Shown: positions 23,606 to 31,690 of the stretch, in pieces
Layout: every line of letters starts with the position of its first letter
Position numbering within the stretch: the stretch's first letter is position 1
NCBI GenBank assembly: GCA_963819075.1
Contig: CAWFUP010000002.1
Location: 124,001-188,000 of the forward strand
From: CAVQBJ01 sp963819075
GTDB lineage: Bacteria; Actinomycetota; Thermoleophilia; Solirubrobacterales; Solirubrobacteraceae
DNA length: 64,000 nucleotides
Direction: 5' to 3'
Made by a program: the position numbers and the translations under genes
The notes under the pieces: generated by a model
Told to the model about the DNA's origin: nothing
The model's input: the letters and a program-made list of their open reading frames with translations, nothing else
The model's database searches: none

Positions 23606-24472
23606 ATGCCGCTGCACGCCGTCGCCACGACCGTCCCGGGTTGGGGCTCCTGGAGCTTTGACCCGATCATCGCGGTCGCCCTCGTCGCCGCCGCGGTGAC
23701 CTATGCGCGGATGTACCGCCGGGCGAGCGAGCGGGCGGCCACGCCGCCCAACGCGAGCCACTGGGTGCCCTACGCGCTCGGGATCCTCGTGCTCGTCATC
23801 GCGCTGTTCTCGCCGCTGGACGAGATCGGCGACCGCTACCTGCTGTCGGCGCACATGATGCAGCACGTGCTGTTGTCGGACATCGCACCGGCGCTGCTCA
23901 TCATCGGCCTGCGGTCACCGATCCTGCCGCTCGGGCTGTCGCGCAACGCCCTGCGGGCCGTGGCCCCCGGCAGCCACAGCGCGACGAGCCGCTTCTTCGC
24001 GGTCGCCACGTCGCCGTGGGTGGCGCTGCCGCTGTGGGCGCTCGCCACTTGGGTGTGGGCGATTCCGTCGGTGTTCGACTACACGGCGACGCACCCCGTC
24101 ATTCACGTCGTCGAGCACGCGACGCTCTTCTACACGGGGCTCGCGCTGTGGTGGCTGATCATCGATCCGCTGCCCCGGGTGCGCCCGCGACCGAACGGCC
24201 AGCGCCTCGCCTTCCTCGGCTTCAGCCGGTTGGTCAGCGCGTGCGTGTGCGTCCCGCTGACCTGGCTGGGCGTGACCGAGTACCCGCTCTACGCCACCGC
24301 CCCGCGCGGCTTCGGCCTGTCGGCGATCGCCGACCAGCACCTTGCCGGCGCGGCCATGTGCTTCACCGAGATCTCGGTCTTCGGACTCGCCTTCGTGGTC
24401 GCCTTCATCAGCCTGCTGAGCCGCTCGGAGGCGCAGATGGCACTGATGGACTCGGTCGAGCACTACCCCTGA
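23606..24472 (+). CDS. ctaG: Cytochrome c oxidase (caa3) assembly factor CtaG family
   Basis: 288-residue polytopic membrane protein of the CtaG/CtaG_Cox type that supports copper insertion into caa3-type oxidase. Seven hydrophobic segments can be traced. Conserved histidines and motifs lie in LLSAHMMQHVLLSDIAPALL, HPVIHVVEHATLFYTGLALWW and SAIADQHLAGAAMCF, the patterns that define the family. The start is the ATG 9 nt after TAGGAT. No oxidase subunit gene is in the window. Convergent with the pseudopilin operon. Confidence 0.88.
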   Translation: MPLHAVATTVPGWGSWSFDPIIAVALVAAAVTYARMYRRASERAATPPNASHWVPYALGILVLVIALFSPLDEIGDRYLLSAHMMQHVLLSDIAPALLIIGLRSPILPLGLSRNALRAVAPGSHSATSRFFAVATSPWVALPLWALATWVWAIPSVFDYTATHPVIHVVEHATLFYTGLALWWLIIDPLPRVRPRPNGQRLAFLGFSRLVSACVCVPLTWLGVTEYPLYATAPRGFGLSAIADQHLAGAAMCFTEISVFGLAFVVAFISLLSRSEAQMALMDSVEHYP

Positions 24473-24502
24473 GCGAGCCAGCCTCACGGCCGAGCCCGAC
24501 GA

Positions 24503-26218
24503 TCAGTAGCAGGTTTTCTGGTTCGCCGACGGGACCAGCTGGTTGCTGCCGCCGGTGGCAGCGGCGCTCGGCAGGTGGCCGACCGACGAGCACTGCGACT
24601 CGCTCTGAACGCTCCAGGCCGGGTCGACCGGGCTGAGGAAGTACGGGGGCGATTCGTCCTGCAGGCGGGAGTCGTACCAGTAGTTCTTGAGGTAGCCCGT
24701 GCCGCCCGAGCCGCCCGTCCCGACCGGGCCGCGGTAGTACTGGGAGATCGAGCCGTTGACCGTGAGGTTGCCCTGGAACCCCCCGCAGTTGTAGTTGTCG
24801 ACGATCCAGGAGTCGGTCGTGGTGAGGATCGCGGCGTCGATCGTCGGGTTGGTGAGGGCGTTGTCGCTGCTCGAGTTATTCGCGCTCGGGGTGGTCTGGC
24901 AGTCCGTCACCGCGCCGTTGCCGGTGACGACCTCGTGATAGATGCGGGCCCAGTCCTGGGGCACGAGGCCGAGCAGCGCGTTGCTGCCGGTCGTGTAGGT
25001 CAGGCTGCCGGTGATGATGACGTCCTGCGCGCTGGCGATGGTCAGCGACTTGCTGTAGGTGCCGGACACCTCGACCGTGCCGCAGCCGTAGCCGCTCTGG
25101 CCCGAGGCGTATTCGGTGTACCGCTCGGTGAACGGCGAGTAGGTGGAGGAGCACGGGTCGGTGCTCGACTGGTCGACGTAGATGACGCCGTTGCTCGGCC
25201 AGGCCACGCCGGTGGTCGTGGACCCGTTGGTGGTGATGTTGTAGGTCGAGCCGTTGAGGGTGATCTGCGTGAAGCCCGTGTAGTAGGCGCCGCCGTGCTT
25301 GGCGATGTACGCGAGCGTGTCGTTGGACTGTGGGATCGTCAGCGGCTGGTAGGTCTCCTGGAGCGTGCCATAGTTCGTGTTCGGGTTCGTCGCGTTCGAG
25401 GGGTTGACCTGCGGCGAGTTCCCCGAGCAGCCCGTATTGTTGACGGTGTTCTGCGTGTAGATGAGGTCGGTCGGCTTAGAGCCCCAGATGGGCTGCCCGC
25501 ACACATAGAAGTCGTCGTCGCTGAACATCGGCCCGTGGATGTCGTCGCCGGTCACCCAGTTGACGAGCGTGCAGGGCCCATTGTTCGGCCAGTCCCAGCC
25601 CTTGTTCAGGATCTGCTGCTCGGTCAACCCGACGCACGAGGTCGAGTTCACGTTGTTGATGGAGCTCGGGTCGATGGAAGGGTTCTGCTGCTCGAACATC
25701 GTGAACCACGTGTAGTTGAGGAAGCTCTGGTGCTTGAACGTCACCACCGTCGAGTGCGCGACCGGCTGCGCGCTGCCGTCGGCGACGCCGGAGAACCCGT
25801 TGAACTGCACGCGGAAGGTGCCCTGGGAGGTCACCATCGAGGTGACCGGGTTGTTGGGATCACACGCGCTGTAGCCGGGCGCCGGCAGGGGCGTGTAGCT
25901 GTAGCTCTCGTCGTTGGTCGTCGCGCCGGGCAGCGCCACGGTGCCACCGCCGCTGTAGTTGGCGCTCGTGGGGCAGGTCGTCCAGTAGTTCGGGTTGGCG
26001 TTGAGCTGCTGCAGGTAGGCGGCGACGCCGGCCTGCGCGGCGTAGACCGCCTTCTTGGCGTCGAGGTCGCGCCGGCCGAGCGCCGCGTCGGTGCTCGTGC
26101 CGGTGAGGACGGCGGCCGTCAGCACGCTGGTGATGAACATGACCGCGATCACGAGGTACATGGTCACGCCACGCTCGTCGTGGCGCAGACGGGCGACGAG
26201 TCGGGCGGGGCGGATCAC
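24503..26218 (-). CDS. PilX-like pilus-associated secreted protein
   Basis: 571 residues. The N-terminus resembles PilX-type minor pilin subunits: RHDERGVTMYLVIAVMFITSVLTAAVL, a Glu-Arg-Gly processing region followed by one hydrophobic helix, then AALGRRDLDAKKAVYAAQAGV. The rest is a large Asn/Ser/Thr/Gly-rich extracellular region with about ten cysteines, without recognised domains. The GTG at 26218 overlaps the upstream stop (GTGA); a GTG two codons earlier is possible. It is the last gene of a three-gene operon of pseudopilins; no pilus motor or secretin gene is nearby. Confidence 0.72.
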   Translation of the reverse strand: MIRPARLVARLRHDERGVTMYLVIAVMFITSVLTAAVLTGTSTDAALGRRDLDAKKAVYAAQAGVAAYLQQLNANPNYWTTCPTSANYSGGGTVALPGATTNDESYSYTPLPAPGYSACDPNNPVTSMVTSQGTFRVQFNGFSGVADGSAQPVAHSTVVTFKHQSFLNYTWFTMFEQQNPSIDPSSINNVNSTSCVGLTEQQILNKGWDWPNNGPCTLVNWVTGDDIHGPMFSDDDFYVCGQPIWGSKPTDLIYTQNTVNNTGCSGNSPQVNPSNATNPNTNYGTLQETYQPLTIPQSNDTLAYIAKHGGAYYTGFTQITLNGSTYNITTNGSTTTGVAWPSNGVIYVDQSSTDPCSSTYSPFTERYTEYASGQSGYGCGTVEVSGTYSKSLTIASAQDVIITGSLTYTTGSNALLGLVPQDWARIYHEVVTGNGAVTDCQTTPSANNSSSDNALTNPTIDAAILTTTDSWIVDNYNCGGFQGNLTVNGSISQYYRGPVGTGGSGGTGYLKNYWYDSRLQDESPPYFLSPVDPAWSVQSESQCSSVGHLPSAAATGGSNQLVPSANQKTCY

Positions 26219-27048
26219 TGGCACGGGTACGGTTGGTTGCTCGAGGATGCGTTCTGGATCGGCGTCTCACGCAGGTCGACCTCGTCGTTGACGACGTAGG
26301 GCGCGGACTGGATGCTGGTGCCGGTCGTCGTCGACGAATCGCTGCCCGAGGCCACGACCTGGAAGTTGAGCGCCACCGCCGCGACGAGCGGCGCCGTCGT
26401 CGCCGACAGCGGTGACGTGGGCGAGCTGTTCAGCGAAAACGTCGACGAGCTGATCTGGTAGTACTGGAACACCGGGTTGGTCGTTCCACTTGTGCTGCTC
26501 TGGCTGATGAGCCCGAGGTTGTTGGCCTTGCCGAGCGTTCGCGTCGTCGAGCTGCCGTAGCTGAAGTTCGACGGCGTGGACCCGCCGGTCACCGGCCACG
26601 AGGTGTCGACGAGCGTGTTGTTGGTGTACTGGATCCAGTGCAGCGCCTCGCTGGCGCCGATCGTGTTGTACGTCGTGTTCGGCAAGGCGGTGGTGTCGCT
26701 GATGGACCAGAAGACGAGGTCGTTGGCGTCGCTGCTGAGCTTCACCGTCGAGCTGCCGGGCTCGAGCAGGTTGTACTGGATCGGGCCCCAGGTCACTCCG
26801 TTCGTCACGCCCCCGGTCATGATGCAGGCGTTCTGGAGCTCGTTCTCCAGGTAGGCGATCGTCTGGCGTCCGATCTGGTTGGCCGCCACCTGGTCGGTGA
26901 CGCGCCCGGCGATCCGCGTGGTGAACTCGAGCAGGGCGAACGAGGCCATGGCCACGACGAGGCCGACGGCCATCGAGATGAGCAGCTCGATGAGGGTGAA
27001 ACCGGCCTCCTCGGAGGCGACGCGGCGGATGACGCTGGCGACGCTCAC
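26215..27048 (-). CDS. Prepilin-type N-methylation protein (type II/IV pseudopilin)
   Basis: 277 residues with a class III signal: EEAGFTLIELLISMAVGLVV, cleavable by prepilin peptidase after Gly with Phe as new N-terminus and Glu5 conserved. The hydrophobic helix continues to about residue 42. RQTIAYLENELQNACI is the PulJ/PilW-like region, then a Ser/Thr-rich surface domain. Start GTG at 27048 overlaps the preceding stop (GTGA at 27045-27048). PilW/PulJ-type minor pseudopilin is the best guess. Confidence 0.85.
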   Translation of the reverse strand: MSVASVIRRVASEEAGFTLIELLISMAVGLVVAMASFALLEFTTRIAGRVTDQVAANQIGRQTIAYLENELQNACIMTGGVTNGVTWGPIQYNLLEPGSSTVKLSSDANDLVFWSISDTTALPNTTYNTIGASEALHWIQYTNNTLVDTSWPVTGGSTPSNFSYGSSTTRTLGKANNLGLISQSSTSGTTNPVFQYYQISSSTFSLNSSPTSPLSATTAPLVAAVALNFQVVASGSDSSTTTGTSIQSAPYVVNDEVDLRETPIQNASSSNQPYPCQ

Positions 27049-28643
27049 GGGCAGGTTCCGCTCGTCGCCGTGGCCTGGTTGAGCGTCGCCTGCGGCGTGC
27101 TCGCCGAGGTCGTGTTCGTGACGTTGCTCGTGGCGGCCGCGCTCGTGGCGGAGACGGTGGTCGACGTGGTGACGGTCGAGGTGAGCGTGCTGGTGAAGGT
27201 GGACGTGAGCGTGGTCGTGCTCGTCCCGTGCGTGTTGGACACCCAGCCGTACGGGTACCCTTCGTTCGTCCATCCACCGGTGGTGGTCGTCGAGGTCGTC
27301 GTGCTCGTCGACAGGCTCGTCGACGTGGTCGTGTAGGTCGTCGTGCCCGAGCTGGCCACCACCCACTGCGCGCAGGCGCTGTACACGCCGGCGGGAAGCG
27401 CCTCGGACTCGGTGTTCGTGGACGTGGTGACCGCCGAGTTGGTGACGTTGGCCGCCTGCGCCGGGTAATTGTCCGCCGTGCAGCCCGCGTCGTTCAGCTT
27501 GATGGAGGCGAGCGTGGACGTGAGCGCGGCGGTGTGCGGGTTCGTCAGTGTGGCCAGGTAGATGAACGGCAGGTAGAGATTCGGCGTCGCGTTCTGGTTG
27601 GCCCCGAGGACGAGCGTCGTCGGCGACAGCCCGTCCGATGAGCACGGCCCGGCGTAGGCGGTGTACGAGCTCGTGAACGGGAACAGCGAGGACGCCGGCG
27701 AGCTGGTCTCGGCGATCGTCGAGGGGACCATGCCAGTGTTAGACAGGAACCACGCCGTCGTGCCGTTGCCGCCGTAGCTCGACACGGGCGTCTGGGTGCC
27801 GTTGGCGGCCAGGGCCACGAACGTCGGCGTGATCGAGCCGGCCCGCGCCATGACGAAGACGGCGTTCGTCGTCTCGCCGGCCAGCAGCGTCTCATCGGCG
27901 GTCGGGCTCGAGTCGCCGCTCTTGTCGATGTAGTTGTCTCCCTGCGGCCCCGTCGCCGTCACCGTGTAGGTGCCGACGGTCAGTCCGTAGAAGATGGCGC
28001 AGCCGTTGGAGTCGGTGGTCAGCGTCGTGTTCGTGCCGCTCGTGTTGGCGTCAGTGCCGGTGGCGTTGATCGACATGCCGCTCACCCCGACGCCGTTCTG
28101 GTCCTGGACCTGGACGACGAGCGAGCTGCCTGCCACGGCCGCGATGAGGGCCTCCTCGGTGATGGGACTACCGGCGTTGTTCGTCCAGTTGACCGTGGTC
28201 GTCGTCCGGATGTAGTCGGCGCTCGAGGACGACGAGCACTGCCCGGCCGAGCCGCTGGCGGCGACGTACTGAGCCTTGTTCGTGATGGTGTACGTCGTTC
28301 CGTCGTAGACCGGGGCCGGGGTCACCGATACCCCCGATGACCCCGCCGCGATGAGCGTGCTCAGCTGGCTGAGCTGCTCGCCGCGCAGCTGCGCCTCCTG
28401 CTGCTGGGCGAGCGCGTCGGCCTGAGAGTGCTGGCGCTGGGCGGCGCTCTCGTGGCCAAACACGGTGAGGCCGGTGACGACGCCGGCGGCGAGCACGAGC
28501 ATCAGCGCGGCGCTGATGACGACCTCGATGAGCGTGTCGCCGCGCTCCCCGGCCGCGGCGCGCCGAAGCCGGCGGGCGAGCCTGACTCGCCGCCGCGCGC
28601 ACGCCGCGCCGGCACGTGAGCTTTTGCGACCCCGAACGGACAT
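27045..28643 (-). CDS. Pseudopilin with Ig/carboxypeptidase-regulatory-like domain
   Basis: 532 residues. A basic leader of about 40 residues precedes RGDTLIEVVISAALMLVLAA, a prepilin motif with Asp in place of Phe at +1. After the helix come a region ALAQQQEAQLRGEQL, then a beta-sandwich of the carboxypeptidase-regulatory type (LVVQVQDQNGVGVSGMSI... ending GTYTVTATGPQGDNY) and an extended Ser/Thr-rich tail in which TTTSTSLSTSTTTSTTTT is strongly biased. ATG 28643 is chosen; the longer frame upstream is Arg-rich. First gene of the operon; divergent from the gene at 28886. Confidence 0.8.
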   Translation of the reverse strand: MSVRGRKSSRAGAACARRRVRLARRLRRAAAGERGDTLIEVVISAALMLVLAAGVVTGLTVFGHESAAQRQHSQADALAQQQEAQLRGEQLSQLSTLIAAGSSGVSVTPAPVYDGTTYTITNKAQYVAASGSAGQCSSSSSADYIRTTTTVNWTNNAGSPITEEALIAAVAGSSLVVQVQDQNGVGVSGMSINATGTDANTSGTNTTLTTDSNGCAIFYGLTVGTYTVTATGPQGDNYIDKSGDSSPTADETLLAGETTNAVFVMARAGSITPTFVALAANGTQTPVSSYGGNGTTAWFLSNTGMVPSTIAETSSPASSLFPFTSSYTAYAGPCSSDGLSPTTLVLGANQNATPNLYLPFIYLATLTNPHTAALTSTLASIKLNDAGCTADNYPAQAANVTNSAVTTSTNTESEALPAGVYSACAQWVVASSGTTTYTTTSTSLSTSTTTSTTTTGGWTNEGYPYGWVSNTHGTSTTTLTSTFTSTLTSTVTTSTTVSATSAAATSNVTNTTSASTPQATLNQATATSGTCP

Positions 28644-28885
28644 GTACCGGCCGGATCGGCAGGGCGCTCCGGCCCCTTGAACCGCGCTGCACAGAAATGA
28701 TCGGATGGGCCAACCACGGAGGTGCCAGCGCTGCGCAGAGCTTCGCATCGCGACGGCGAGAGCTTCCGGAATCGACCACGCGCCGACGCCGGGCAAGGCG
28801 CGCGATCGACCACGAGTCGAGGTTCGCGGACCCTCGCTCGCCCTGCGCGCCGCCGGTGCCGAATGACGCCCGACTCGCCGTTCCC
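28644..28885. other. Divergent intergenic region upstream of the pseudopilin operon
   Basis: About 240 bp between the pseudopilin operon (-) and the secreted protein gene (+). No clear Shine-Dalgarno or TANNNT box sits next to either start, so both transcripts probably have leaders beginning inside this region. Confidence 0.35.
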
Positions 28886-30340
28886 ATGCGCGCCCACGAC
28901 CCGCACCCACGACACGACCGCTCCGGCGTCGCGCGTTCGCCCGCGCCGGTTCGCCGGCTCGCCGCCGGCGTGGCGCCGCTCGGGCTCGCCGCTGCGCTCA
29001 CGTTCGCGCTGGCCGGCACCGGCCTGCCCGCTCGAGCTTCGGGAGCGCCCAGCGGGGCGCGGCTGCCGCGCCCCGGCGGGCCGGTGGCTGGCGCATCGGT
29101 GACGGCCGCACCCCGACACGGCAGCACGCGGGTCTACTGGCCCGGCGACGGGTGGCTGGTCCTCGGCACGGCGGCCTCGCTTCCGCTCGGCACGACGTTC
29201 GATGCGGCGGCCGGCACGGTGCTCATCACGAGCGCGCGTGACGCGGCCGGCGCGATGCAGCGTGTGGACGTGAGCGGCGGCGCCTTCGCCGTCACCCAGA
29301 CGGTGGGCCCGTCGCCGGTCACGCGATTCACCCTCTATTCGGGCCGCTCGCGTGCCTGCGCCTCCTCCCGCTCGCACGCGGTGGTGCGAAGGCTGTGGGC
29401 GGACGGCGACGGGAGCCTGGAGGTCCTGGCCGCCAACGTGACGGCGACCGTCACGCAGAGCGCCGACTGGATGGTCGCCGATCGCTGTGACGGCACCGAG
29501 CTGAGCGTGCGCTCCGGCAGCGTCCTCGTGCGCCGCACCCGCTCATTTGGCTTCGGACACCGGCTTGCCGACCGGGTTGGGGCGGGGCGAAGCGTCCTGT
29601 TCGCCGGTCCGCCTCCGAGCGCGTCGCCCGCGCTGCCGGCGGCCCGCGTCGGCGGCTCGCACGCTCCGGGCCGGGGGCAGCCGTCGCCGACCACGCCGCC
29701 AACCAACGTCACGAGCCAGACGTCGTCGACGACGACGACGAGCACCGCCCCGGCGCTCCCACCTCAGCAGCAGCTCGACACGCTCCTGACCACCGTGAAC
29801 GCCCTCGGCCTCTCCGGTCAGGCGGGCTCGGATCTCACCGGAGACCTCGAGGCCACCGAGACGGCGCTCACGTTCGGCACGACGGCCGCCACCTGCAGCG
29901 CGCTGGGGACCGTCGGCCAGGCGATCTTCGAGAACGCGAGCGCTCCGAGCGGGGCGATCTCGGCGGCGACGGCGACGTCGCTGCTGAGCGCGACCGACGC
30001 GATCGACGTCGCGCTCGGCTGCTCGACGCCCGACGCGCGTGACCTGACCGCGAGCAACGAGCTGCTCGACGCGATCGGCGAGCTCGCCGTCGTCGGGCTC
30101 GACGCGACGACGGCCTCGGGCCTCGCGGGGCAGATCGCCCAGGCCGGTCAGGCGATCGTCGTGGGAGACGAGACCGACGGCTGCACGGCGGTCGAGTTCC
30201 TGAGCGAGGCCATCGGGCTCGTCGAGGCCGGCGGCACGAGCTCCGGGTCGCTGACCCTGGCCCAGGGTCAGGCGATCTCGGCGAAGCTCGCACCGGTCGA
30301 GAGCCAGCTGAGCTGCTCGAGCGCCGCGCCCGGGCTATAG
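28886..30340 (+). CDS. Secreted protein with a DRCDGT-type domain, unknown function
   Basis: 484 residues. Long basic N-terminus, then a hydrophobic signal (LGLAAALTFALAGTGLPARA). Residues about 75-235 form a beta-rich domain: LPLGTTFDAAAGTVLITSA, then FAVTQTVG, RRLWADGDGSLEVLA and DWMVADRCDGTELSVRSG. The same order of blocks occurs at the C-terminus of the protein encoded at 38947-41037. A Ser/Thr/Pro linker follows, then an all-helical Ala-rich C-terminal half (about 280-484) with two loosely similar halves and paired cysteines. Start ATG 28886 is uncertain; no RBS visible. Function not known. Confidence 0.65.
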   Translation: MRAHDPHPRHDRSGVARSPAPVRRLAAGVAPLGLAAALTFALAGTGLPARASGAPSGARLPRPGGPVAGASVTAAPRHGSTRVYWPGDGWLVLGTAASLPLGTTFDAAAGTVLITSARDAAGAMQRVDVSGGAFAVTQTVGPSPVTRFTLYSGRSRACASSRSHAVVRRLWADGDGSLEVLAANVTATVTQSADWMVADRCDGTELSVRSGSVLVRRTRSFGFGHRLADRVGAGRSVLFAGPPPSASPALPAARVGGSHAPGRGQPSPTTPPTNVTSQTSSTTTTSTAPALPPQQQLDTLLTTVNALGLSGQAGSDLTGDLEATETALTFGTTAATCSALGTVGQAIFENASAPSGAISAATATSLLSATDAIDVALGCSTPDARDLTASNELLDAIGELAVVGLDATTASGLAGQIAQAGQAIVVGDETDGCTAVEFLSEAIGLVEAGGTSSGSLTLAQGQAISAKLAPVESQLSCSSAAPGL

Positions 30341-30541
30341 GCGGCGCGCCCGCGGCTCCGAGCCGAACCCAGCCAGGCGGGGTGTGCCGCCAAAGGCGCC
30401 TCATACGAGCACAATCGAGCACACCGCTCCGCGCGGCGGCCCCCGTCGAGCGCTCCGCACTCGGCCGATGTTCGACCTTGCACGCCCTCTCGGAAAGGAT
30501 AGACGCATCCGAGCCGACATCATCGATGGCCGGAACCGAAT
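30341..30541. other. Intergenic region
   Basis: 201 bp with no gene. GGATAGACG at about 30495-30503 could contain a -10 for the downstream gene; nothing else noted. Confidence 0.3.
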
Positions 30542-31651
30542 ATGACCCCTCCCCCGACCCAACTCCGCCGCCTGCTCATGCTCGCTCGAGCGCTCTGCGC
30601 CGGTGCGCTGACCTCGCTCGCGCTCGTGGCGCTGCCCGCCGGCGCGCAGGCAGCCGTGATGACCTTCGGCAGTCCGCTCTCGGTCGTCCCGACGAAGGAC
30701 ACCGCACAGAACCTCGCCTACGCCGGCAAGGGGATCCCGTATGGCACGAGCGTGATCCACGTCGCCCACGACGGCGCCGACACGGCGCTCTGGAACACCG
30801 CGCTACCGGGCGGCGCCAGCCCGACCGCGCCTGAGAGCGGGCAGATCACCTCGATTCGCCTCGAGGGCTGCGCCGAGCCCGCCACTGGCGGCCCGCAGCC
30901 GCTCACGCAGATCCACTTCCAGGCGCTCACCCCGATCACCGGTGGCGGGGCCAACATCAACGTCACCACCCAGCCGTTCACGATCCCCACGTGCGGCGAG
31001 GGCGGCGCGAGCCCACAGACAGTCACCTCCTACCAGCCGACCAACTTCTGCGTCAACCGCGGCGACAGCGTCGACTTCAACGACGAGGGCGGTTTCGACC
31101 CGCACTTCTATCCGAGCGGTGTGCAGTACCGCGTCATCGGCTCCGTGGCCGGCGCGACGATGAGCTCGTTCATCGACAACAACGGCACGAACAACGGCAT
31201 GACAATGGCCTCCACATCGATCGGCACCACCAATGGCTTCGCGCACAACTCCCACGAGGAGCTGATGCTCCAGTCCACGCTGGCTACCGGTGCCAGCGCG
31301 ACGCCCCTGTGCCCGGGCGGCCTGTACGGAGAGCCCGGCCAGCCGGGCGGCAAGCCGGCGCTGGCGTTCGGACAGGCGACGGCCGGCGTCAACCACCAGG
31401 GCGAGGTGCCGATCGCCGTCTACTGCGACCTCGTCGGCCACCCCTGCACCGGGACGATCTCGCTCGTCGAGTCCGGCCGGACGCTCGGCAGCGTGCCGCT
31501 GACGGCGCCCACCGGCACGGTCACGGTCGTGCACGTGCAGGTCGGCACGGCGCTGATCGCCACGCTTCGACACGGGGACATCGCGATAACCGCGATCGCC
31601 CGCCTCTCCGGCGCCGCGGACGTGTCGCACCCGATGGCCCTGCGGCTGTAG
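30542..31651 (+). CDS. Secreted protein, unknown function
   Basis: 369 residues with a Sec signal peptide cleaved after AQA (GAQA-AVMTFG). The mature part is beta-rich, with cysteines at several positions (EGCAEP, PTCGEGG, TNFCVNRGD, PLCPGGLYG, VYCDLVGHPC) that can pair outside the cell, and a C-terminal VGTALIATLRHGDIAITAIARL strand set. Sequence NRGDSVDFNDEGGFDP suggests a carbohydrate- or metal-binding sandwich, but I recognise no family. Followed by a strong hairpin terminator. Confidence 0.68.
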   Translation: MTPPPTQLRRLLMLARALCAGALTSLALVALPAGAQAAVMTFGSPLSVVPTKDTAQNLAYAGKGIPYGTSVIHVAHDGADTALWNTALPGGASPTAPESGQITSIRLEGCAEPATGGPQPLTQIHFQALTPITGGGANINVTTQPFTIPTCGEGGASPQTVTSYQPTNFCVNRGDSVDFNDEGGFDPHFYPSGVQYRVIGSVAGATMSSFIDNNGTNNGMTMASTSIGTTNGFAHNSHEELMLQSTLATGASATPLCPGGLYGEPGQPGGKPALAFGQATAGVNHQGEVPIAVYCDLVGHPCTGTISLVESGRTLGSVPLTAPTGTVTVVHVQVGTALIATLRHGDIAITAIARLSGAADVSHPMALRL

Positions 31652-31681
31652 ATCTGAGGGCCCGCGCCGGGCCCTCAGATC
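31651..31681. terminator. Perfect 14-bp hairpin between convergent genes
   Basis: GATCTGAGGGCCCG (31651-31664) and its exact complement (31668-31681) around a 3-nt loop. It starts at the last base of the upstream TAG and ends 9 nt before the convergent stop, so it can serve both strands. Confidence 0.8.
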
Positions 31682-31690
31682 CCACCGCGA

